In this document: piece after piece, positions 46,302 to 55,500 of the stretch | How the letters are laid out: every line of letters starts with the position of its first letter | How positions within the stretch are numbered: position 1 is the stretch's first letter | Source of the DNA: Andalucia godoyi | Taxonomy: Eukaryota; Discoba; Jakobea; Jakobida; Andaluciidae | DNA length: 64,000 nucleotides | Direction: 5' to 3' | Assembly: GCA_009859145.1 (NCBI GenBank) | Contig: VRVR01000010.1 | Span: forward strand, 310,001-374,000 | Notes under the pieces: model-generated | Database searches by the model: none | The model's input: the letters and a program-made list of their open reading frames with translations, nothing else | Told to the model about the DNA's origin: nothing | Position numbers and translations under genes: made by a program

Positions 46302-47504
46302 ATGAGCGCGGGGTTCCAGTCTCTCGACACGGAATTGCTGTCTGTGCATCGTCACCACGAGGATGGTGACGCCGATTATGGCAGTGGCAGTGGTGGAGTT
46401 GGTGGTGCAGAGTGCGCTTCTCAGTGCGATCCCGAGCATTCGATAGTCTTGCTTCCGAAGCTTCGGCTTCTGGACTTTTTGTTTTCATTGGGCGGTTTAG
46501 CACCATGGTCTCAGTCGCACCGAACACTGTCCGTCGTTTACGACATTATGGTTGTACTGTGTCTCATTGCACTTTGGGTGCTTACACTGATTGCGCTGTT
46601 CATGGCAAAGGTGAATCAGGTCATTTTTATCTATATTGTATGGTCCGTCTTCTTCACACTGAATTTCATTCTGATGCGGTCCGTGCTCCGCAAATCTGCT
46701 CGCAAGAATGCTGCGTCCACACTGTCGTTTCTTTGTCGGACGCAGCAAGAGCGGGCCGGTGTTGAGCGATTTGCCAACATCTTCTCGGTGGTTCTTGCCG
46801 TGGAGGTTCTTTTGAATGCAGTCTTGTCGTTTTTGGTGAATACCGGCTTTACGGATGGGCACGAAGTCCTTTCCTCCCCCGTTTTCTCTGTCTCCGAAGT
46901 GATACTCGGCTCTTTGTTGATTGTCTTCTCGATTCCGGCAACATTGGCTTGGGTTGCACCGACCGCAGTGCTGTTCACATCCTACATGGCGCTTACGAAA
47001 ATCATCCAATCGATTCATACTCGACACGCACTGGATATCGTCCGCCTGATCGCACAAGTTGAAACGGTGCTTCCGCTAATTCGGCACATCAACATTGTTT
47101 TTGGTCCCTTGCTGTCGGTTGGATGTGTCTTCTCTGGACTGACAGCCCTCGTGGTTGCGATAACATTTCTGCGAAACGTTGGTGGCTCCGCGTTCTTTGT
47201 GGTCGTTTTGGCGTTCTGGCTGCTTGCAAGTGCATTCTATATCATGGTTGTTCTTTTTATCGGTTCATCCGTTCATCGAGCGGTGAATAATCTGTTCCAA
47301 GACGTCATTTATTCGAATGTCCTGAACATTGAGTCACAGGACCTGCTTTTGAAAACCCATTTACTAGCATCTCTCAAGAGATTCGAAACCAATTGCTTTG
47401 CAATACAGGTTTTGGGGCTTCCCATCACGAGGACACTGTTTTTCCGCTACGTTGCTGTCTTGGCGTCGTACGTTATTGTGCTCCTCACGTACTCTACGTT
47501 CTAG
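46302..47504 (+). CDS. Seven-helix gustatory-receptor-like (GRL) protein
   Basis: This 400-aa membrane protein starts at the ATG at 46302. After a soluble N-terminus of about 75 residues, seven hydrophobic segments follow, at about residues 78-105, 110-130, 157-180, 200-235, 267-290, 300-325 and 370-398. The last cytoplasmic loop and seventh helix read CFAIQVLGLPITRTLFFRYV, then a helix ending SYVIVLLTYSTF. This closely follows the signature of insect gustatory receptors and their relatives: a (G)LFP(I/V)(N/D)R(S/T)LLF stretch leading to a TYxxxLxQF-type helix; here the terminal Gln-Phe is replaced. Length and intracellular N-terminus also fit. Members in insects are tetrameric ligand-gated cation channels; homologues have been described in plants (DUF3537) and some protists. 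Without a profile search this remains a pattern-based call. Confidence 0.72.
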   Translation: MSAGFQSLDTELLSVHRHHEDGDADYGSGSGGVGGAECASQCDPEHSIVLLPKLRLLDFLFSLGGLAPWSQSHRTLSVVYDIMVVLCLIALWVLTLIALFMAKVNQVIFIYIVWSVFFTLNFILMRSVLRKSARKNAASTLSFLCRTQQERAGVERFANIFSVVLAVEVLLNAVLSFLVNTGFTDGHEVLSSPVFSVSEVILGSLLIVFSIPATLAWVAPTAVLFTSYMALTKIIQSIHTRHALDIVRLIAQVETVLPLIRHINIVFGPLLSVGCVFSGLTALVVAITFLRNVGGSAFFVVVLAFWLLASAFYIMVVLFIGSSVHRAVNNLFQDVIYSNVLNIESQDLLLKTHLLASLKRFETNCFAIQVLGLPITRTLFFRYVAVLASYVIVLLTYSTF

Positions 47505-47625
47505 CCAAAGCCGTCCTTTCCATCTTCAGCGCTCTCTTTTGCCTTTTTATATATATTTTATAACAAATTTGCTGTTGGCGTCGGCGCTGTTGTATATGTA
47601 TTTCCAAGAGCGAGCAAACGGGTGA

Positions 47626-49056
47626 TTACCGACGAGCAGGGGAACGAAGAGTCGATTCCCACAACAGTGTCCCGTTGCTGATCCCCGGCCGATCAAGGTG
47701 TGCCACTTCTGAAAAGGAGGCTGGCATTCGCGGAGGCGTTTTCAGATTGCCATTACTATTGATATTACTCATGCTCTTCTTGCCAGCATCGCGGAGAGGT
47801 GAGATGCCAGCTCTGTTTTGTCTTCGCGATGACGACTCCCCCAGAGCGCTCTGAGGCCGCAGAGGATTGCTCGGCGACGTTCCCACCTGGTACACACTCG
47901 ACTGCTGGTTGCTGTGGTTGGCCCTCAGAACTGAAAGATCCCGCCGAACATCTGGGATCGTTGGTGCAACGTGAAAGACGGACTTTGCGGGTGATTGTCT
48001 ATAGGACAAAGGACGGTCGACCGTCGCCGTCGCCGTCGCAGTCGCAGCAAAGGAAGAGGAGGATGTCCTTTGGTGCAATCCAGGGGATTGCGAAGAGAAT
48101 GCCAATGGTTGATTTGTACGGTATCGAAATGGCGACGAACGGGCTTGCGGTGAGTGTTCTTCTCCCAAAATGCCGTCTTCCGTGCTTTGCTTTGGAATTG
48201 TCGCCGCTTCAGCATAGCTCTGTCGTCGGGCGAAACGGGGATCATGGTCGAACCGTTCCGGTGCAAGTTTGAATGCGTAAATTTCGTCCAGCCGTTCTCT
48301 TGCGACGAGACCGGACGGCACAACTACATCCAAGAAATACTCTGTGGATACGAATGCAAGACGTACAAATTCCATGGGCGACCCCTTGTGCGCAGAAGCT
48401 TCAGCGTTCTTTGCACCGGCGTTGGCGTGCACAGATGTCCACCGTGCGACTGCATCAAACACGATTTCCTCGCTTGCAACCCGCAGATTGTCGGATTGTA
48501 CAACCTCGGCCAATGCCGACTCTTCCAGAAACATGAATCCGGCACTGCGGACAACCTTTTCAAAGTTTGTGCACAAAAACGACTTGCAGACTTCGTCCAA
48601 AGCAACGCAGTTTGCACTCCGAGCCGCACCCCAGATTAAGCAAACGGTGTCAACATCCACTGCAGATCCGAGGGTGGCAGACAGCTCCCGCACAAGGTCC
48701 GAGAGCCCAAGCGTGCGTGCGCCCACAAGCAGGAAGCATCCATCATCCACCGAGTGAAAGCGAAGAGAGTCCGAATAGAGATATCCAAGAAGCAGCGAAA
48801 ATGAATTTGGTCTGATTTTCGGTGGAATTGTCAACGAATTCACATCATCGGGACCCGAATCAAGAAGCTGCGCAAAGTACGGGCATCGTGCCCACAATAT
48901 AGCCTTGTGCGATCTGAACGCTGGTAAAGACGACGAATTCATACTTGGGCCGTGGTGCATCTCATGCTGCACTGACGCTTCCGATCCCGGATAAACAAGA
49001 CTCACATCTGTGAACTTTTGATGCGTCAGCAGATCACTGACCGAATACACTGCCAT
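47626..49056 (-). CDS. BTB-BACK domain protein
   Basis: This 476-aa protein starts at the ATG at 49056. The BTB/POZ domain spans about residues 8-120: FTDVSLVYP, then FRSHKAILWARCPYFAQLLDS, and SLLLGYLYSDSLRF; an insertion of about 15 residues (HEMHHGPSMNSSSLP) lies between the second strand and helix. The BACK domain follows at about 125-265 (LALDEVCKSFLCTNFEKVV; EEIVFDAVARWTS). The remainder is disordered, Ser/Arg/Pro-rich, with no Kelch or MATH repeats. BTB-BACK proteins typically dimerise and recruit substrates to cullin-3 ubiquitin ligases; with no folded substrate domain, the tail would have to act as the recruiter. Confidence 0.9.
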   Translation of the reverse strand: MAVYSVSDLLTHQKFTDVSLVYPGSEASVQHEMHHGPSMNSSSLPAFRSHKAILWARCPYFAQLLDSGPDDVNSLTIPPKIRPNSFSLLLGYLYSDSLRFHSVDDGCFLLVGARTLGLSDLVRELSATLGSAVDVDTVCLIWGAARSANCVALDEVCKSFLCTNFEKVVRSAGFMFLEESALAEVVQSDNLRVASEEIVFDAVARWTSVHANAGAKNAEASAHKGSPMEFVRLAFVSTEYFLDVVVPSGLVARERLDEIYAFKLAPERFDHDPRFARRQSYAEAATIPKQSTEDGILGEEHSPQARSSPFRYRTNQPLAFSSQSPGLHQRTSSSSFAATATATATVDRPLSYRQSPAKSVFHVAPTIPDVRRDLSVLRANHSNQQSSVYQVGTSPSNPLRPQSALGESSSRRQNRAGISPLRDAGKKSMSNINSNGNLKTPPRMPASFSEVAHLDRPGISNGTLLWESTLRSPARR

Positions 49057-49554
49057 CTTTCTATCTTCCTCACAGGTTTCTTACGTTGCAGTGTGGGCCG
49101 CACACGGCAGGTGACAGAAACAGTAAAACTATAATACTTTATAAAAAAGTACGAAACAATCTGGGAATTTGCGTTTTGCAGAATAACGCAATTTTCCCAA
49201 GCGAAGTGTTTCCGAGTGCTTGGGAGCAGTTGAATTTTTTTTTGTAGTGTACAGCAGTTGCTCGGCGTAGAATCGGCAAGTGAAAACTCGTGTTTTCAGA
49301 TGATCATGTTCTTTGCTGAGCGAAGGGCACACAGAGGAAAAAGACAGACTCCATTCACAGCTTCGAGCCTGGAAAGTTCTTGCTTCCGAAGTTTGCAGAC
49401 GGCGAAGATGGTTTTGGAGGACAAGCGGCGGACCGGATGCAAGACTGCGTGCGCCAGAGGATGTCGTGTCTCAGATTTCATCCAGCGGAATGGCAGACTG
49501 TTTTTTTTTTTGTTTTTTGTTTGGAGAATTGGAGGAAAGGAGGAAAATCGGCGA
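49057..49554. other. Spacer, BTB promoter / VPS13 3' flank
   Basis: Both neighbours are on the minus strand. A/T-rich patches occur near 49125-49150 and 49225-49245, with a T-run at 49500-49511. Long antisense-type frames here are shadows of VPS13. Confidence 0.5.
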
Positions 49555-52500
49555 TCAGACAGAGCGGATTCCGATTGGCTTCCCCGGTTCGAGCTTCCTA
49601 GGAGGACGCATGCGTCCTTCTCGCTGTTTCGAAGCAGAGGATTTGTTGGACGAACCTGCAACATTGCTCCGCGGCGACTTTGAGGATGCGCTGCCGGAGC
49701 GAAGAGAGGTGGCTGTGTTTTGGGCGCCTTGTGACACACGGTTTGCAAACGCCAACGCACCTGCGACAGGCTTGCCGACAATGCCGATGAGCTTTCCGGC
49801 GGATGGGTCTGTGAGCGACAAGAAATCGTCCAAACCACCGCGAATTCCTTGCGCAAGAGCTTCTGAACCCTTGATGAATCCTTCTCCGAGATGCTTGACT
49901 TCGTCCTTTTCATTGGAGTCCATTCGCGATATGAACCGATCATCGCCGGACGCGCCCGCTGCCGCTCGGCCAAGGGACGACGTCGCACGAGTTGCGCTGG
50001 TGAAGGACGCTTCTATTGTATTCGATATCAGGTTCTGAGATCGACGCGCCAGACCCCTCGCAAACAGGTCCGGGGACAATGTGAAGGATTCCTCGGGATC
50101 GCTGAAGAATTCGCGGACACCAGAGCTGATATCCTCCAGCAGCGAGGCAGGATTGCCCATGAAGTCAAGATGCCCGAGCACCTTGACCATCTGCCACATG
50201 ATGTTCTCCTTGTAGTGGTCAATCAACAAACGGCCGATCGTCTCTGGACTGCCATGCACATGTTGCAAGAAGAGCGATTTGAGAGAGATGTTGGCATCTG
50301 AAATGTTGGAGAACAAGAGACCAACGGACGCGAGTAGAGATGCGAAAGGAAGTCGATCAATCGGGAACGGCGGAGGAAGAATAGGAGTCAGCGGCTCGTC
50401 AGAAGGTAAATGACCTCGAGACGATGGTATCAAGTCACGATCAAAGTCAGACCCATGAAGAGAGAACGTTACCGAGACGGAGTTCAGGTGCAGCACTCTG
50501 ATGAACAGAATAAAACTGGACACCGAGGTGGCATCGCGCTGGTGTCGGATGGTCTGGATCTTTGTCCAGTGGCTGTCTGCCGCCAGTGATTGCAATCCAA
50601 AATCCCCGGCTTCGTTTCCAAATTCCTCCAGCAATTGCTGATTGATTTCGTGTGTGCTCGGATCGTACAGACCGGATGCAAGCGCGAATCGATAAAGCTC
50701 CCGGACCATGGATTCATCGACCGAAACACGAAGCTTCTGCATCAAAAACGACAAGTAGTTGATGTATATTGTGGGCCGCGGGAACAGCAAAGATTGCGAA
50801 TAGGAAACGTACAGCAAAGGACGCGATTCTTGCTGTGCTTCGACTGCGTCGTGTTTTGGAGACTGTCTGGATTTTCTCTTGAACGAGAATACGTTCTTTT
50901 TCGTCTCTGCCTCTCGATGTTGGTCTACCGACAGGACCGTTGGGAACCGGGCGTCTGCAAGCATGTTGTCCACTTGGAGATCTCCCAGAATAAAGTCGCA
51001 CAACATGTCAGTTCCCGAATTCTCGAGATGCAAGCCGAACTTTTTGAATCCAGCATTCAGAATTTCTTTCGGCACATTGTCGACAAGACAAATGCTTCCT
51101 GCAGCAACCGTCAGTTTGAACAACCACGTATTTCGGGGCGTCTGCATGGGCTTTGAAAGACCTGGTTCACTGCTGTACAGACGAAGGACGCGACGGGATC
51201 CCTCCAGGGAGACCTGGGCGAAGACCTTTGTGCCCCCCGCTCCATGGTCGATCAGCAGCAGCGGCCTCTGATCCACATCCTCCAACAGAATCGCTTTCTT
51301 TTCTCCGCGATACTCAATGCGCACAACATGGGCGGCCTGCGGATTTCTCCACGCAAAGGGGATCGTTCCTCCGGCATCCACTGTCACGGGATCTCCTCCT
51401 TCCGTGTCTTTTTCGGATGTCAGCTGACGGAATGTGACAGACTCGGACAAGAAATTGGAGAGTTGGAACGGCGGTCCTCCTTCGGAAGGTGAAATACAGA
51501 GCATCATTTGGCCATCGCTAAATTCGTTTGAAATGCGGACCCACCGCGACGTCTTCACATCGTCTGCACCCGGTACAACGAGCTCGGCTTCTTGATTGCA
51601 AACGTGCGCCAAGTTCAATCGACAATCCAGAAGCTGCCCACCAATGCGAATTTGCACTTCGCGGCTCGATGGATTCGTAAAGAAGATGGGGGATACAGCC
51701 TTCGGTTCTATGGTGCTCACCACCGAGAAAGTTCCACTCGATTCCGATTGGCCGGCAGACAAGTATCTTCTATCGCCGTGCAATGTCGGCTGCACAATCT
51801 CCACGACCAGGTGATCGTGCTGGCTGTCATCGAGACTACCTGCGGACTTCTCCGAATGATTTCCAGCAAGCATTCCGTTGACTGCAATAAAGTGCGGCCT
51901 GACGGTAATCAAGGAGCTCCGGAAGAACTTGCCGGGAGCAGGCTTGACGGTGACGCTGAAATCGACGCACTCTGTTCTAGAATGACATGACACGTTGGAC
52001 ATAGACGCGCCGGCATGAATTGGAAACGACTCCGACACCACAGAAGGTCCTAGAGCCAGGCGCACCGAATGCCTCTTTTTGTTGGAGTCGGAAAAGCTCA
52101 GCAGAACCGGAGGAAATGCAGGATGGCCTCCGGAGGACTGTACAAATGTTCCGTCAAAGTCCCAAGGAGCCACTGGATTTTCAGTCATCGAGAATGGAAT
52201 TCCTGGGGAGAGCTCCCACGACGAAGAGGAAAACATGCGGCCCAGCTGTGATGCATTCTTGATCACGGATGGCTGCGTTAAGATGGCAAAATTACGGCCT
52301 GACGAGTTGACAACCCAGGCATCCACCCAAATGGACACTGTCCGCACCAGCAATCCATCAAGAGATGAGTTGACGCGCAAGAAGGTTTCTCGATCATAAA
52401 TGTCTCGCAATGCCACCTTCTCCGGAAGGACTTCTGGTGTCGACTGCGTCACCGGGAAATGCACCTTGACAACGTCTGAAGGCTTCCACAAACCAGCAGG

Positions 52501-55500
52501 GATGATCCGGACGTGCAAGTCTGTTTTTGGATTCAGGATCTCGATGGGACAGCATTCTCCGGAGCGAAGTTCGTGTTTCCACAATGGAGCTTCGTTGAGG
52601 AACGGTTCGGAAGAAGAAAAGCACTCGAAGGTTGCGGGGATCGGAAGAAGATTTTCGAACGACACCGGTGGAACAATCGACAGGATGCACATGGAGGAAT
52701 CAGAGGACACCTCTGCATCGGCGAGCACGAAAAATGACTTCTTCGTTGCGGAGCCTGGTTCTTGTTGGTATTCGAAGGATCGCAGGCTTCGAAACGGAAC
52801 GGTTCTCTTCCACAGGGCGGACCACGGGATGGGGTCTCCAGCAAGGTCTGTTGTGACGTCGTACGAAGGAGCAAAGGAGATCCCGAAGGATCGAACGACG
52901 CTGGGGAGGGGAACGAAAAACGAATGGTCGTCATCTTCAGCAGAGAGACCCGATTCCCCTGGCGTTGCCTCGTGCTCTCCGTACGGAATCAGATTTCCGA
53001 TGAGAGACCGGTTCTCGTAACGTGTGGGATGCGAAAATATGTTCAAATCCAAAGAGGACAGATTTCGAATGAGCACGGAGGTGTGAACGAAAATGTGGCG
53101 TGTGTTGTTGATGACACGCACAGTGATTCCGATGTGGCTCTGGTTGCTGGAGGACGGGGACGACGAAGCAGAAGCAATGCCTCCAAAGGCGGAGAACTTG
53201 TGGTGCCCCTCGCAATGAACGGAGACATCTTGAAATTCAAGCCCAAACTCCGGGATCGAAATCGCGATTCGCCGCGACGCATCCGCTGTGGGAAAGTGCG
53301 AGTAGCGTGAAGAGTCCGGGAAATGGAAGCCGAACGACTCCTGGTCCTCAATGAACTGCTCCAGCAGTTTTCGATGATCTCGCGAAGTAGGAGTCGACGG
53401 ATTTGGCACCGCTACGGACAACTGAGCGGATGCTGCGCTCCCCGATGCAGCAGCGTAAACGGACATTACAATGGGCGTCCCCAGTTTGTTGATCACCCGG
53501 AACGGATGGTATGCCGACTTGAGTGCCAAGCAAGACCTCCGATACTCCTTGCGAGTAGCAATTTGCTGTGAAATGTCAGCCGAGGACAACGATGTCGGCA
53601 GCGCAGTAATCTCCATCTGCCGGCATTGTTGTTGGATCCACAGTACACTGTGTATGGCTGCAGCGGTGCATGTGAGATCCACGGAGTTGGGAAACGTCAC
53701 TTGGACTTGGGTTTGCGGACCACCTGTGTAGTCTTCAAGAGAGATGCCGCGCGTCGACGATTCCTTCTGCTCCGACACAAAGAGCTTCCATGTTTTGATC
53801 ATGAGGTTTGCGGACAATGGTGTTCTGTCTAGCAACGGCTCCCACGATCCAAAAACGAGGGAGTAGCTCGTTATACAGACGTCCGATGTCAGCCCGATAT
53901 CAAGAAATCCAGAATCAACAATGACATCCATGTGAAGGGCATTGGCAGCCAGCTTAAGAATCGGCACGTCAAAGCCACGAAGATCATCAATGATGACCGC
54001 CTCCAGCGACTCTGAGAATCGGAAGCTGGCCTTGATCCCAGCACCAATGCGTTCGGTAACATCATCGATGTACTCAAAAGCATCTGCTACGGCGGCCGGA
54101 ACGAAGTGCGTTGGGCGTCGCAGCGACTGTCGCGATTCCTGGATGGATTTGTCGATAAATGCCAAGCATTCGACACACATGACCATGTCCTGCAAGGAAA
54201 TGCGTGCACCAAGCCGCTGAAAATTCGCAATGACCTCCCAGTTGGTAATTTTCCCGCTGTGTTTCGCAAACAATGCATTCACTCGGACGTTCGCATCGAA
54301 TGAATGAATGATGTCTGTCTGAATGATCTGATTGGAGTCCTTTCCATTGCTGCTGTACTGCGATTCCGTGAATACGCTGTCTCGTAAGTAAACGTGGACA
54401 TCGCGCAACGAGATGTCCGAGGCATCAACATCTCCAGAGAACGTGCGCCGCATTTCACAGGAAACCACTGCACAAAGCAGGGTGCATTGTGGGAAATGGG
54501 GCAGACCATCTGAGCTGAGAATCGACTGGTCGTGCAGCACCTCGGAAACCGGGGTCAACAGAACGACAATTTCACAACGGTTCAGGTCCACAGTAATCGA
54601 CCGTGCATTTATACTCTTGGGCCTCTCGATAAAGGCTGCCTCTCGAGCTTGCAGAAGGGCTTGGTCGGCGCGGATCCCGAAACGCAGAGAATCGAGCCTC
54701 CACAGCAGAGCTTCAAACCACTGCAGCATCTCGGAACTGCGCTGGAATGTCAAAGAAATGGAATCGTTGATGATCAGAATTCCGTGCTGCAGACTGGAGA
54801 TGCTGACGGAAAACACGGTGATGATGTACTCTGGAAGCGATGTGTCCTCTTCCGTGAACAAAAGGATTTGATTGTTCGGATGGAGATGTGCCGCGTACGA
54901 ACCTTCGAGGGTCTTTGCTTGACTGATGTCAGATGACGATGGTGCTTTTGCTGATGATTCCACGCATCCGGACACGACCACCGCGGACTGAAACTTCTGT
55001 TGCTCGAACGGTTTGAACTGACCGAATGGATTCTCCGTGAATACTGCAACTTCGTCAAGAACTGCAGTCAAGAAGGTAATGTCCGTGACATTGAGCAACA
55101 CGCGGAAAGACCTTTCCACCTGCAAGCGCGAATCTCCCGACGGTTCCACGAACCAGTACAGCGAAAGCGGACGAAACATGGAATGGTGCGCATTCTGAGA
55201 TGTGCTCATCGTCACGCCGTACAGCTTGGCTTGTACCGGATACTCGGCTGTCGATTGCACATCCACAGATCCAAGATCGACTGTCAGGAATCGGGACGGG
55301 TCACGCATTCGCTGCCCATGAGTCAGGAAGAAGACGATTCTCGGGGCATCGATGCGGATATTACAGTTTGGAGACCCAGCAGAGCTTCCAAAATACAGCT
55401 GATCCAGCGCGCGAGTGGACAGCAATTGCGAGCTCCACCGAACTGTGGACACGTTCACATGATACGGAGGGGAGAAGAAGGAAACCAACCTTTGCAGGAT

